Positions 29,718 through 38,437 of a DNA stretch of 64,000 nucleotides are shown one piece after another. Within the stretch, counting starts at the first letter, position 1, and each line of letters begins with the position of its first letter. The translations under genes and the position numbers were made by a program. Below the pieces are notes generated by a model, which made no database searches, was not told the origin of the DNA, and was given only the letters and a program-made list of their open reading frames with translations. Source of the DNA: Streptomyces sp. CB03234 (lineage in GTDB: Bacteria; Actinomycetota; Actinomycetes; Streptomycetales; Streptomycetaceae); the NCBI RefSeq assembly GCF_001905885.1, contig NZ_LIYH01000001.1, positions 932,169 to 996,168 of the forward strand, given 5' to 3'.

Positions 29718-30563
29718 ATGGCGACCGACGCGTTCCTCGCGGCCTACGACGCCGTCCTCGCCCAATGGCCCGAGGGGACCGGACAGTCGACCGTCCCGAC
29801 CCCCTACGGCAGCACCCACGTCAACAGCCACGGCCCCCGGAACGCCCCGCCCGTCGTCCTCCTCCATGGCGGCGGCGCCACCTCCACCGTCTGGTACGCC
29901 ACCGCCGCCGAACTGGGCCGCACGCACCGCGTACACGCCGTCGACACCATCGGTGACCCGGGCCGCAGCGTGGCAGGGCCCGGCGACCGGCCGGTCCGTA
30001 CCGTCGCCGACCTCATGGCCTGGCTCGACGCGGTCCTGGACGGGCTCGGGCTCGACTCCGCCGCCGTGTGCGGCCATTCGTACGGGGCCTGGACCGGCCT
30101 CCACTACGCGCTGCGCTCCCCGCGCCGCGTGACCCGGCTGGTCCTGCTGGACCCGACGAACTGCTTCGCCGGCTTCAGCCCCCGCTACCTGCTCCGCGCC
30201 CTGCCGATGCTGTTGCGCCCCACCCCGGCCCGCAACCGCTTGTTCCTGGAATGGGAGACGCGCGGGGTGCCCCTCGACCCGGCCTGGCTACGGCTGGACG
30301 CGCACACCGCCGGCTTCCCGGCCGCCAGACCGGTCAACGGGCCCCGCCCGTCCGCCGACGCGCTGCGCACCCTCGATGTGCCCACCCTCGTACTGCTCGC
30401 CGAGAGGTCCCGGGCCCACGACGTCCGCAAGGTCGCCGCGGCCGCCCGGGACCTGCCCGCCGTACGGACGGAGATACTGCCCGGCGCCACGCACCACGCG
30501 CTGCCGCTGGCCTCCCCGCCCGGTACGGACCGCCGTATCGCCGACTTCCTGACCCGTTCCTGA
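29718..30563 (+). CDS. Alpha/beta hydrolase
   Basis: The 281-residue protein has the alpha/beta hydrolase fold: oxyanion segment VVLLHGGGATSTVWYATAAE, nucleophile elbow VCGHSYGAW (catalytic Ser), the acid near TLVLLAERSRAHDVR and the final His in PGATHHALPL. Substrates of this family range from esters to epoxides and cannot be guessed. It is divergent from a MarR repressor with palindromes between, which suggests induction by a small, perhaps toxic, compound. A tandem repeat array begins exactly at its stop codon. Confidence 0.88.
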   Translation: MATDAFLAAYDAVLAQWPEGTGQSTVPTPYGSTHVNSHGPRNAPPVVLLHGGGATSTVWYATAAELGRTHRVHAVDTIGDPGRSVAGPGDRPVRTVADLMAWLDAVLDGLGLDSAAVCGHSYGAWTGLHYALRSPRRVTRLVLLDPTNCFAGFSPRYLLRALPMLLRPTPARNRLFLEWETRGVPLDPAWLRLDAHTAGFPAARPVNGPRPSADALRTLDVPTLVLLAERSRAHDVRKVAAAARDLPAVRTEILPGATHHALPLASPPGTDRRIADFLTRS

Positions 30564-30660
30564 CCGATCCCGACCGATCCCGACCCGGCCTCGACCCGGC
30601 CCCGACCCGGCCTAGACCCGGCCCCGCCCCGCCCCGCCCTCGACCCGGCCCCGCCCCGGC
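30561..30660. repeat. GC-rich tandem repeats starting at the hydrolase stop codon
   Basis: The stop-containing decamer TGACCGATCC is followed by CGACCGATCC and then CGACCCGGCC, and the array continues as CGACCCGGCC/CCCGCCCC units up to the next gene. The first unit contains the stop codon itself. Confidence 0.75.
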
Positions 30661-30678
30661 CCGATCCCGGTCCAGGGG

Positions 30679-31041
30679 TCAGGACCGGCTGAGCGCGTCC
30701 CGTACCGCCTCGTCCGTCCGGGCCACGACCGCCGTGCCGTCGTCGGCGGTGATGATCGGGCGCTGGATCAGCTTCGGGTGCTCCACCAGCGCCGCGATCC
30801 AGCGCTCACGCGAACCGGCCTCGCGCGGCCAGTCCCGCAGCCCCAGCTCCTTCGCGGCCGTCTCCTGGGTGCGGGTGATGTCCCACGGTTCGAGGCCGAG
30901 GCGGGTCAGCACGTCCTGGATCTCGTCGGCGGACGGCACGTCCTCCAGGTAGCGGCGGACGGTGTAGTCCGCCCCTTCCTCGTCGAGCAGCTTCAGGGCG
31001 CCACGGCACTTCGAACACGCGGGATTGATCCAGATCTCCAT
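30679..31041 (-). CDS. ArsC/Spx family reductase-like protein
   Basis: The 120-residue thioredoxin-fold protein begins MEIWINPACSKCRGALKLLD with a CSKC pair near residues 9-12. This is the position of the catalytic Cys in glutaredoxin-type arsenate reductases (ArsC), and LIQRPIITADDGTAVVARTD matches the conserved RPI region of that family. No arsenic resistance partner (arsB, arsR) is near, so it may be a YffB/Spx-like relative rather than a true arsenate reductase. It starts at ATG 31041 and stands alone between a repeat array and a divergent small gene. Confidence 0.8.
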   Translation of the reverse strand: MEIWINPACSKCRGALKLLDEEGADYTVRRYLEDVPSADEIQDVLTRLGLEPWDITRTQETAAKELGLRDWPREAGSRERWIAALVEHPKLIQRPIITADDGTAVVARTDEAVRDALSRS

Positions 31042-31185
31042 GCCCGTCACCGTACCCGCCTGCCCTTCCCACGACGGGTCAGAGCCGTGCTGGCCAGGGC
31101 CGATTGTCAGTGGGCGGCAGTAAAATCGAGGTAGTTCGTGAGGGCCCGGGGGAGGGTCCCCACACCGCGTACCAGGAGGTCGCCG

Positions 31186-31461
31186 ATGGCCGTTGCCGCA
31201 CTCACGACACTGCCCCTCGAACCCTGGAAGCCCCTCAAGAAGAAGCCACTGCCGGCGGGTCGGCCCCGCGAGTGGTACGTGTCCCACAACCGCCGCCTGA
31301 AGGCCATGCGGCTGGCGATCGCCCTGCTCGACTCGGGCGTCTACCACCCGTCGAAGGCCGACAACGAGACGATACGGAGCACGGCGGCGCGCATCGGCGT
31401 CCACCCGCCGTCCGACATCACGTGCCGGATGGTCCGTGCACTGATCCACAGCAGCCGCTGA
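31186..31461 (+). CDS. Conserved small hypothetical protein
   Basis: The 91-residue basic protein (MAVAALTTLPLEPWKPLKKK) has no signal peptide or membrane helix. Its middle, REWYVSHNRRLKAMRLAIAL, and end, DITCRMVRALIHSS, suggest a helical nucleic-acid-binding or protein-binding fold, but no family is recognised. The start has a perfect AGGAGG eight bases upstream, and a TAAAAT box at 31121-31126 could be its -10 element. Confidence 0.75.
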   Translation: MAVAALTTLPLEPWKPLKKKPLPAGRPREWYVSHNRRLKAMRLAIALLDSGVYHPSKADNETIRSTAARIGVHPPSDITCRMVRALIHSSR

Positions 31462-31517
31462 GCACCACCCGTGCCCGCCCGCCCACAAGGGGGACCGGCG
31501 GGCACGGGACCGCGCCG

Positions 31518-33152
31518 CTACACCCCGGTCCCGCTGAACAGCGCGCCGATGTACGCCTCCAGGCGCGCCGCCAGCACCTGGGGCGTCAGGTCGGTACGGC
31601 CCAGCTCCCGCCAGGACCGGGCCACCCTGTCCGCGTACGGGGCGAACGCCAGCGTGTCCAGGAGCCGCCAGTACAGCCGGTCCCGAGGGTCCCCGGACAG
31701 TACGCCGCCGTGCGCGGCGTACCGCTCGGTGAACCGCAGCCCGCACTCCACCCCGTGCAGCAGCACCAGCGCCGTCGAGCAGTGCGCCACGTCCAGATCC
31801 GCCGGCCCCCAGGAGGTCTCCACCCAGTCGACGACACCGCTCAGCCGCAGCCCCTCACCGACGCCCGTGAACAGGACGTTGCCCGGATGGAAGTCCCGGT
31901 GCAGCAAGCAGCCTTCGTACGCCGGTGCCTCCCGCCCGATCACCTCCACCGCCCGCCGCCACAGCCCCGGCCGGGCCGTACCCTCCGGCAGCCTCACCCG
32001 CTCCGGCGACGTCCACGCCTGGTACGGGCGCGGGCGGGCCCCCTCCGGCACCGTCACGCCGTGGATGCCCACCAGCTGCCGCGCCAGCAGCTCGACGCGC
32101 GCGTCCAGGTCCGCCTCGTCGACCCGTACGACACCGGGCAGACGCGTCATCAGTAGCGAGGGCGCGTCGCAGAACTCCGCCGTGGCGTCCACGGCCACGC
32201 ATTCCGCGACCGGCACATCCGTACCGGCCAGCAGGCCGAGCACCTCCGCCTCCCGGGTGAGCAGCCCCGGCGCGTGCCGCCGGTAGAACGGCTTGACGAA
32301 CGACCGCAGGACGAGGTCCCGTTCCGTTTCCGTCCGCAGCAGGCGCATCTGTGACGTGCCGCCACCGAGCAGCCGGCGCACCGACCGCACCCGGTCCCCG
32401 TCCGGCAGTTGCTTCGCCACCCAGTCGAACGTCCGGGGCTCCGCCAGCACCGCGTCGACGAACCGCCGCCGGTCGTCCGCCTCGTCCCGCAGCCACCGCG
32501 CCAGGTGGTGGTCCGCCCGCTCCAGGTCCAGCCGCCGGTACCGGGACCGGACGGTGAGCGCCTCCTCGACCGCCTCCGTCACGGCCGGCGGAATCACGTG
32601 ATCCGTGCCGGGGACGACCAGCACGGCCGTACCCTCGTACGCCGCGAACGCCTCCAGCGCCCGGGACGTCCGCCAGCTCTCCGGCCGCCGGAGGATGCCG
32701 GTGAACGCTCCCCGCCCGTCCCCGAACGGCACCCGCCACGCCTCCTCCGCGTACACGGCGGGCGCGCACAGCCCGATCGCCCGCACCCGTCGCCCGTAGT
32801 GACCGGCCAGGTCGGCGACGGTCTGGCCGCTCATGCTGAAGCCCACCAGCACCAGCTCGTCGCCCTCCGGCACCACCCGGTCGATCACCGCCCGCGCCTG
32901 GACGAACCGCCGCTCCAGGCTCAACTCCCGTAGCGCACCGCTGCTTTCGCCGTGCCCCGAGAAGTCCAGGGCGAGCGCCCGGCAGCCCCGCCCCGTGAAC
33001 TCCCCAAGAAGCGGAAGGAGCCGCTCCGAGCTGCTGGTCCCCGCCCCGTGCAACAGCACCACGGTCACCGCCACCGCCACCGCCACCGCCGCATCGCGCG
33101 GCTCGCGCACCGTATGGCTGATCCGCTCCCCATCACATGTGATCGCGTCCAT
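31518..33152 (-). CDS. Fusion protein: alpha/beta hydrolase plus APH-type kinase
   Basis: This 544-residue protein joins two enzymes. Residues 1-240 are an alpha/beta hydrolase: VVLLHGAGTSSSERLLP, ALDFSGHGESSG, nucleophile elbow LVGFSMSGQT and ADHHLARW with the likely His. Residues about 255-544 are an aminoglycoside-phosphotransferase/choline-kinase-like domain with the catalytic loop LLHRDFHPGNVLF and the metal-binding segment VVDWVETSWGPADLDVAH. The frame is continuous with no internal stop. A hexamer repeat (CACCGC) encodes the AVAVAVAV stretch near residue 23. It starts at ATG 33152, divergent from the AlkZ-like gene. A phosphorylated small-molecule substrate that is also hydrolysed is a reasonable guess, nothing more. 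Confidence 0.85.
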   Translation of the reverse strand: MDAITCDGERISHTVREPRDAAVAVAVAVTVVLLHGAGTSSSERLLPLLGEFTGRGCRALALDFSGHGESSGALRELSLERRFVQARAVIDRVVPEGDELVLVGFSMSGQTVADLAGHYGRRVRAIGLCAPAVYAEEAWRVPFGDGRGAFTGILRRPESWRTSRALEAFAAYEGTAVLVVPGTDHVIPPAVTEAVEEALTVRSRYRRLDLERADHHLARWLRDEADDRRRFVDAVLAEPRTFDWVAKQLPDGDRVRSVRRLLGGGTSQMRLLRTETERDLVLRSFVKPFYRRHAPGLLTREAEVLGLLAGTDVPVAECVAVDATAEFCDAPSLLMTRLPGVVRVDEADLDARVELLARQLVGIHGVTVPEGARPRPYQAWTSPERVRLPEGTARPGLWRRAVEVIGREAPAYEGCLLHRDFHPGNVLFTGVGEGLRLSGVVDWVETSWGPADLDVAHCSTALVLLHGVECGLRFTERYAAHGGVLSGDPRDRLYWRLLDTLAFAPYADRVARSWRELGRTDLTPQVLAARLEAYIGALFSGTGV

Positions 33153-33168
33153 GGGTAGGTTCTATGCC

Positions 33169-34353
33169 ATGCCCAGCCCCCGCCCCCGTATGACGGACGA
33201 AGAGCGCCGCACCCGCCTCGCGGTACGCCACCACCTCGCCCCGGCCGCCCGCGCGGCCACCGTCGAACAGGTGGCGATGTCCCTCACCGCCCTGCACGGC
33301 ACCGACCCCGCCACCGTCCACCTCGCCGCCGGCGCCCGCCTCACCGACCCGGCCGGCCCGGTCGCCGCCATGGAACGGGCCCTGTACGAGGACCGCACCC
33401 TCGTCCGCATGCACGGCATGCGCCACACGGTCTTCGTCGTGCCCACCGCCCTCGCACCCGTCGTACAGTCCTCCACCACCCACGACGTCGCCGCCCGCGA
33501 GCGCGCCACGCTCATCAAGCAGTTGACGGCCGGCAGCACCCTCGACGAGGCATGGCTCGCGGATGTCGAGAAGTCGACCCTCGAAGCCCTCGCACGGCGC
33601 GGCGAGGCCACCGCCGCCGAACTGGCCCAGGACGAACCACGGCTGCGCGAACAGTTCGTGTACGCCCCCGGCACCAGCTACGAGCAGCGCCAGACCGTCT
33701 CCTCCCGGCTGCTGCGCCTGCTCGGCACCGAGGCCCGCGTCGTCCGCGGCAGGCCGCTCGGCTCCTGGACGTCCAGCCAGTTCCGCTGGGCGATCGCGCC
33801 CCCGCTCCCCGACATCCCGCCCGCCGAGGCCCGCGCCACGCTCACCCGCGCCTGGCTGGCCTCCCATGGCCCGGCGACCGAGGCGGACCTGAAGTGGTGG
33901 ACGGGCTGGAAGGTCACCGACGTACGCAAGGCCCTCCAGGCCGTGCACGCCGTCCCGGTCGACCTCGACGACGGCACCACCGGCCACGTCCTTCCCGACG
34001 ACATCTCCCCGACCGAACCTCCGGCCCCCTGGGCGGCCTTCCTCCCCGCCCTCGACCCCACCCCCATGGGCTGGCAGGCCCGCGACTGGTACCTCACCCC
34101 GGCCCACCGCGCCGCCCTCTTCGACCGCAGCGGCAACATCGGCCCCACCGTCTGGTGGAACGGCCGCGTCATCGGCGGCTGGGCTGTGCGCCCCGACGGC
34201 GAACCGGTCTGGCGCCTCCTCACGGACACCGACCCGGGCCACGAGGCCCACACCGCCATCGAAACCGAAGCGGCCCGCCTCCACACCTGGCTCAACGGCA
34301 CCCGCGTCACCCCCCGCTTCCGCACCCCCCTGGAACGGGAACTTTCCGCCTGA
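33169..34353 (+). CDS. Winged-helix DNA-binding protein, AlkZ/YcaQ-like (HTH_42)
   Basis: The 394-residue protein belongs to the AlkZ/YcaQ superfamily of glycosylases that remove alkylated bases or unhook interstrand crosslinks. Landmarks: AMSLTALHGTDPATVHLAAG near the N-terminus, RMHGMRHTVFVVP, the winged-helix block LTRAWLASHGPATEADLKWW, LPALDPTPMGWQARDWYL, and the C-terminal GPTVWWNGRVIGGWAVR. Members that protect antibiotic producers from their own DNA-alkylating products carry a catalytic QxQ or QxD motif, which I cannot identify here, so activity is open. ATG 33169 is chosen. A TAGGTT box 9-14 bases upstream suggests a leaderless message. Confidence 0.82.
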   Translation: MPSPRPRMTDEERRTRLAVRHHLAPAARAATVEQVAMSLTALHGTDPATVHLAAGARLTDPAGPVAAMERALYEDRTLVRMHGMRHTVFVVPTALAPVVQSSTTHDVAARERATLIKQLTAGSTLDEAWLADVEKSTLEALARRGEATAAELAQDEPRLREQFVYAPGTSYEQRQTVSSRLLRLLGTEARVVRGRPLGSWTSSQFRWAIAPPLPDIPPAEARATLTRAWLASHGPATEADLKWWTGWKVTDVRKALQAVHAVPVDLDDGTTGHVLPDDISPTEPPAPWAAFLPALDPTPMGWQARDWYLTPAHRAALFDRSGNIGPTVWWNGRVIGGWAVRPDGEPVWRLLTDTDPGHEAHTAIETEAARLHTWLNGTRVTPRFRTPLERELSA

Positions 34354-34405
34354 GATGGCGGGGCGCCCGTAACGCGGGTCTACGGGCCCTCAGGGGTCCA
34401 TCACC

Positions 34406-34855
34406 TCACCGGTCCTCTTGGAGAACGACCACGAACCTGTCGTCGTAGGGGCTCTTCTCGTCCTCCGGCATGAGCAGAAGCGACAGCGTGGAGCGTTCAC
34501 CGGCGAAACGGACCTCGACGAAGGCTTCCTTCTCGCCCGCGGAGAAGTCCGCGGTGGCGGGGCGCTGGGCTGCGTCACCCCAGCGGGTCACCCACCGCTC
34601 CGCTTCGCTCCCGGTACCGCTGTCCTCGCGGGCCAGCTCGGACAGCCCCTCGGCGTCCCTGGCCTTGAGACGGGCCAGGACGTGCTCGGTGGTGGCGAGG
34701 CTGCCGGGGGTGGGGCGGCCCTCGACGGTCAGTTCGAGCCCGGCGGTGCCGTCCTTGACGCGTTCGGGTGTCCTGTCGGTGGAGAGGGCGTCGCAGCCGC
34801 CGAGCAGCAGCACAAGCGCCCCGACCAGCCACACCGACGTGGCCGCCCGCCTCAA
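34406..34855 (-). CDS. Small lipoprotein of unknown function
   Basis: The 149-residue product has a lipoprotein signal (VWLVGALVLLLGGC) with an LGGC lipobox. The mature domain is acidic and ends with SLLLMPEDEKSPYDDRFVVV. No family is recognised; size and fold resemble extracytoplasmic stress-type lipoproteins of streptomycetes. The TTG at 34855 is taken as the start because it opens the signal peptide, although its ribosome-binding site is poor. It follows glnA on the same strand but beyond a strong terminator. Confidence 0.7.
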   Translation of the reverse strand: MRRAATSVWLVGALVLLLGGCDALSTDRTPERVKDGTAGLELTVEGRPTPGSLATTEHVLARLKARDAEGLSELAREDSGTGSEAERWVTRWGDAAQRPATADFSAGEKEAFVEVRFAGERSTLSLLLMPEDEKSPYDDRFVVVLQEDR

Positions 34856-34958
34856 CAGCGCGTCTGACGGCCGGATGATGCTGATGTCGCCTCCCTCGGC
34901 GGCCGTGAGGACACCGGTGTGGTGCCACCTCTTGGAGGACGTGCTGGATCAACGGCAA

Positions 34959-35002
34959 GGCCGTCGGCCGTCCTCTCCGGAAGGAGAGCACGGCCGACGG
35001 CC
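34959..35002 (-). terminator. glnA terminator
   Basis: GGCCGTCGGCCGT (34959-34971) and ACGGCCGACGGCC (34990-35002) form a 13-base stem, extended inside by CTCTCC/GGAGAG around a GGAA loop. It lies 50 bases after the glnA stop codon. Confidence 0.88.
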
Positions 35003-35049
35003 CACAGACGGCCCAGGCGCGCGGAAACCCGCTCCGACCTGAGGCGATC

Positions 35050-36459
35050 CTAGATGTCGAAGTACAGCTCGAACTCGTGCGGGTGCGGGCGCAGCTGGAT
35101 CGGGGCGATCTCGTTGGTGCGCTTGTAGTCGATCCACGTCTCGATCAGGTCGGACGTGAAGACGCCGCCCGCCTGCAGGTACTCGTTGTCCTCCTCCAGG
35201 GCGTCCAGGACGGCCGGGAGGGAGGTCGGGACCTGCGGGACGCCCGCGTGCTCCTCGGGGGCGAGCTCGTAGAGGTCCTTGTCGATCGGCTCGGCCGGCT
35301 CGATCTTGTTCTTGACGCCGTCGAGGCCCGCGAGGAGCAGGGCCGAGAAGGCCAGGTACGGGTTCGAGGACGGGTCCGGGGCGCGGAACTCGACGCGCTT
35401 GGCCTTCGGGTTGGAGCCGGTGATCGGGATGCGCATCGCGGCGGAGCGGTTGCGCTGCGAGTAGACCAGGTTGACCGGGGCCTCGAAGCCGGGGACCAGG
35501 CGGTGGTAGGAGTTCACCGTCGGGTTGGTGAAGGCCAGCAGCGACGGGGCGTGCTTCAGGATGCCGCCGATGTAGTAGCGGGCGGTGTCCGACAGGCCGG
35601 CGTAGCCCTGCTCGTCGTAGAAGAGCGGGGAGCCGCCCTGCCACAGCGACTGGTGGACGTGCATGCCGGAGCCATTGTCACCGAAGATCGGCTTGGGCAT
35701 GAAGGTCGCGGTCTTGCCGTTGCGCCAGGCGACGTTCTTCACGATGTACTTGAAGAGCATCAGGTCGTCGGCCGCGGCCAGCAGCGTGTTGAACTTGTAG
35801 TTGATCTCGGCCTGGCCGGCGGTGCCGACCTCGTGGTGCTGGCGCTCGACCTGGAGGCCGACCCGCTCCAGCTCCAGGGAGATCTCGGCGCGCAGGTCGG
35901 CGAAGTGGTCGACCGGCGGGGCCGGGAAGTAGCCGCCCTTGTAGCGGACCTTGTAGCCGCGGTTGTCCTCGAGGGCGCCGGTGTTCCAGGCGCCGGCCTC
36001 GGAGTCGATGTGGTAGAAGCCCTCGTTCGCCGAGGTGTTGAAGCGGACCGAGTCGAAGACGTAGAACTCCGCCTCGGGGCCGAAGTACGCGGTGTCCGCG
36101 ATGCCGGTGGAGGCGAGGTAGGCCTCGGCCTTCTTGGCGATGTTGCGCGGGTCGCGGCTGTACTGCTCGCCCGTGATCGGGTCGTGGATGAAGAAGTTGA
36201 TGTTCAGCGTCTTGTCGCGGCGGAACGGGTCCAGGCGCGCCGTCGACAGGTCCGCGCGCAGCGCCATGTCGGACTCGTGGATCGCCTGGAAGCCGCGGAT
36301 CGACGAGCCGTCGAAGGCCAGCTCCTCGGACGGGTCGAACGCCGTGGCCGGAATCGTGAAGTGCTGCATCACGCCGGGAAGGTCGCAGAAGCGGACGTCG
36401 ATCATCTTGACGTCGTTGTCCGCGATGTACTTCTTGACGTCGTCGGCGTTCTGGAACAT
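35050..36459 (-). CDS. glnA: Glutamine synthetase type I
   Basis: A 469-residue dodecameric GSI, the main ammonium-assimilating enzyme. Visible motifs: [17 protein letters not shown], the ATP/glutamate site [29 protein letters not shown], and the adenylylation loop [10 protein letters not shown], whose Tyr is the GlnE target. This places it in the regulated GSI-beta class. The start at ATG 36459 has GGAGGAG close upstream, whereas the longer reading frame back to 36531 would run over that site. A textbook GlnR operator lies about 100 bases upstream, so expression follows nitrogen supply. Confidence 0.97.
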   Translation of the reverse strand: MFQNADDVKKYIADNDVKMIDVRFCDLPGVMQHFTIPATAFDPSEELAFDGSSIRGFQAIHESDMALRADLSTARLDPFRRDKTLNINFFIHDPITGEQYSRDPRNIAKKAEAYLASTGIADTAYFGPEAEFYVFDSVRFNTSANEGFYHIDSEAGAWNTGALEDNRGYKVRYKGGYFPAPPVDHFADLRAEISLELERVGLQVERQHHEVGTAGQAEINYKFNTLLAAADDLMLFKYIVKNVAWRNGKTATFMPKPIFGDNGSGMHVHQSLWQGGSPLFYDEQGYAGLSDTARYYIGGILKHAPSLLAFTNPTVNSYHRLVPGFEAPVNLVYSQRNRSAAMRIPITGSNPKAKRVEFRAPDPSSNPYLAFSALLLAGLDGVKNKIEPAEPIDKDLYELAPEEHAGVPQVPTSLPAVLDALEEDNEYLQAGGVFTSDLIETWIDYKRTNEIAPIQLRPHPHEFELYFDI

Positions 36460-36557
36460 CCAACTCCTCCTACTCCCACCCGGGGGAGGGCGGGGTTGTA
36501 GCTCGGTCGTGCGGCCAGTGCGGTGGCACACGCTGGTTCTGACCCTAGGGACGCGGG

Positions 36558-36595
36558 ATTTCTCAAGCGTGACCCATTTGTTTCGACCAAGTTAA
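36558..36595 (-). promoter_or_regulatory. GlnR operator of glnA (four half-sites)
   Basis: On the - strand the half-sites are TTAAC, GAAAC, GTCAC and GAAAT, each separated by six bases. This fits the GlnR a-b-a-b box almost perfectly and is better than the site before glnII. Confidence 0.85.
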
Positions 36596-36668
36596 CCGGC
36601 GCGGGGGCTCGCGCGCCCGACCAGACCCGGGTCGAAGTGATCGAAAGCGGGCACAGTACGGTGGTCGG

Positions 36669-37136
36669 GTGGACAACAGGCAAGCAATCGGATCGTGGCT
36701 CTCCGGGCCGCGCGCGGCCGCCGAGGAGATGGGCGCCGACTTCGGTTACCGGGGTCAGCGGCTCGGCCTGCCGCAGGAGGGGCCGGGTTCCCTCGCCCCC
36801 CTCGGACGGCGCTTCGGCGCCCTGTTCATCGACTGGGCCCTGTGCATGGTGATCGCATACGGCCTGATCGCACCGGGTGACCAGGCGGCGGCGGGCAACT
36901 GGGCCGTGGTCGTTCTGTTCGTACTCAACGTGCTCACCGTGGGCACGGTCGGCAGCACGCCGGGTAAGCGGCTGCTCGGGCTGCGGGTGATCTCCGTCGC
37001 CGGTGAGCGGCTGGGCTTCGGCCGCGTCGCGGTGCGCAGCCTGCTGCTGTGCCTGGCCGTTCCCGCGCTCATCTGGGACCGCGACGGCCGTGGACTGCAC
37101 GACCGTCTCTCGGGCGCCGTGCAGGTGCGCGGCTAG
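36669..37136 (+). CDS. RDD-family membrane protein
   Basis: The 155-residue protein has an N-terminal soluble part and an RDD domain with three predicted membrane helices: RRFGALFIDWALCMVIAYGL (the RR...D signature), NWAVVVLFVLNVLTVGTVGS and RSLLLCLAVPALIWDRDGRG. GSTPGKRLLGLRV and GLHDRLSGAVQV are typical of the family. RDD proteins are thought to be transporters or channels; no substrate is known. The GTG at 36669 lies only a few bases beyond a TACGGT box, so the message may be leaderless. The gene diverges from glnA. Confidence 0.85.
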   Translation: MDNRQAIGSWLSGPRAAAEEMGADFGYRGQRLGLPQEGPGSLAPLGRRFGALFIDWALCMVIAYGLIAPGDQAAAGNWAVVVLFVLNVLTVGTVGSTPGKRLLGLRVISVAGERLGFGRVAVRSLLLCLAVPALIWDRDGRGLHDRLSGAVQVRG

Positions 37137-37138
37137 CG

Positions 37139-37199
37139 GTACGCGTACGAAGAGGGGCGCCCCGCCGTCGTGGCGGGGCGCCCCTCTTCGTACGCGTAC
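37139..37199. terminator. Very long bidirectional terminator (28-base perfect stem)
   Basis: Bases 37139-37166 are the exact complement of 37172-37199 with a 5-base loop (GTCGT). The structure lies between the convergent RDD and DUF4191 genes. Confidence 0.92.
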
Positions 37200-37201
37200 T
37201 C

Positions 37202-37909
37202 CTAGCGCATCTTTCCGCCGCGCGGCATCCGCATGCCCTTCGGCATCGGCCCCTTCGGCAGCGGCATGTTGCTCATCAGGTCGCCCATCGCCCGGAGCCG
37301 GTCGTTGGCGGCCGTCACCTGCGGGCCGGAGAGCACCCGCGGCAGCTTCAGCATGGTCGTACGGACCTTCTTCAGCGGCACCTGGCCCTCGCCGTTGCCG
37401 ACGATGATGTCGTGCACCGGCACGTCCACCACGATGCGGGCCATCCTCTTCTTCTCGGCCGCCAGCAGCGTCTTGAGCCGGTTCGGGTTGCCCTCGGCGA
37501 CCAGCACGATGCCGGCCTTGCCGACCGCGCGGTGCACCACGTCCTGGTTGCGGTTCATCGCCACCGCGGGGGTGGTCGTCCAGCCGCGGCCCACGTTCTG
37601 CAGGACGGCGGCCGCCGCGCCCGGCTGGCCCTCCATCTGCCCGAAGGCCGCCCGCTCGGCGCGGCGCCCGAAGACGATCGCCATCGCGAGGAAGGCCAGC
37701 AGGAAGCCCAGGATGCCCAGGTAAACGGGGTGCCCGACCAGGAAGCCGATCGCGAGGAGGACGCCGAAGACGACGATTCCCACGCCCGCGACGACAAGAC
37801 CGACCTTAGGATCGGCCTTTCGGGTCATCTTGTACGTCAGAGCGATCTGCTTCAGTCGCCCGGGGTTCGCAGCGGCGTCACCGCTGTCTGATTTTGCCTT
37901 CCTCGCCAT
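37202..37909 (-). CDS. DUF4191 membrane protein
   Basis: This 235-residue protein is the conserved actinobacterial DUF4191 type found next to lipoate genes. It has a basic N-terminus (MARKAKSDSGD), two membrane helices (VGLVVAGVGIVVFGVLLAIG and VYLGILGFLLAFLAMAIVFG), and a cytoplasmic domain containing VGRGWTTTPAVAMNRNQDVV and GEGQVPLKKVRTTMLKLPR. The Met/Pro/Lys-rich tail is low-complexity. Function unknown. In many actinobacteria it neighbours lipA and glnA, as here. A short hypothetical gene lies ten bases upstream. Confidence 0.85.
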   Translation of the reverse strand: MARKAKSDSGDAAANPGRLKQIALTYKMTRKADPKVGLVVAGVGIVVFGVLLAIGFLVGHPVYLGILGFLLAFLAMAIVFGRRAERAAFGQMEGQPGAAAAVLQNVGRGWTTTPAVAMNRNQDVVHRAVGKAGIVLVAEGNPNRLKTLLAAEKKRMARIVVDVPVHDIIVGNGEGQVPLKKVRTTMLKLPRVLSGPQVTAANDRLRAMGDLMSNMPLPKGPMPKGMRMPRGGKMR

Positions 37910-37919
37910 GCTGTGAAGT

Positions 37920-38189
37920 TTACGTGGCCGAGGAAGTGCGGTCGGCCGCGGCCTCCAGTACGTGCTGTGCCTCGACCCTGTCCCTCGCCCGGCGCCGGTC
38001 CTCCAGGACGGACGTCCAGGCGTTGCGGCGGGCGGTGCGCTGGCCGCCGCTGAGGAGCAGGGACTCCACGGCGCGCAGGGCGTCGGTGACGGACGGGAAG
38101 GCGTTGGCCCGGACCTCACGGAGATCGGGTACGGCGTGTGTCCGGCGCGTCCGGTCTGCCTTGCGTACCTGCTGAGTCGCGGCCTGCAT
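37920..38189 (-). CDS. Small conserved hypothetical protein
   Basis: The 89-residue charged protein (MQAATQQVRKADRTRRTHAV) includes NAFPSVTDALRAVESLLLSG and a basic C-terminal helix. No domain is recognised. ATG 38189 is chosen because GGAGG lies nine bases upstream; the frame stays open back to 38288 but that extension is Pro/Arg-rich and unlikely. It lies directly upstream of the DUF4191 gene on the same strand and probably shares its transcript. Confidence 0.6.
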   Translation of the reverse strand: MQAATQQVRKADRTRRTHAVPDLREVRANAFPSVTDALRAVESLLLSGGQRTARRNAWTSVLEDRRRARDRVEAQHVLEAAADRTSSAT

Positions 38190-38360
38190 GTCGGGGTCCT
38201 CCCTGAGAGCGGGTTCGGCGGGAGTGGGGGAGTGACGCGCGCGCGGCGCACGCGGCGGCGTGTGCGCGGGGCGTACAAGCATCGTCACTGATTGGTGTTA
38301 CCAGGGCGTGACCGACCGGTCAAACGCCGATGAAACACCGGTGTGGGCGCCGGTACGCCG

Positions 38361-38407
38361 ACGCGGCCCGTGCGCGCCCCTCACCTGGGCGCATGCACGG
38401 GCCGCGT
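38361..38407 (-). terminator. lipA terminator
   Basis: ACGCGGCCCGTGC (38361-38373) pairs with GCACGGGCCGCGT (38395-38407), and GCGCCC with GGGCGC inside. It follows the lipA stop codon by 30 bases. Confidence 0.85.
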
Positions 38408-38437
38408 CGTCACGCCCACTGCCGCTTGTGCGGCGAT

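Noticed and set aside
30679..31041. Arsenic resistance locus
   Set aside because: Only a single ArsC/Spx-like gene is present with no arsR, arsB or acr3 nearby, so the name arsC was not applied.
33132..33143. Palindrome ATCACATGTGAT considered as an operator
   Set aside because: It lies within the first codons of the hydrolase-kinase gene and is short enough to arise by chance; no regulator gene is adjacent.
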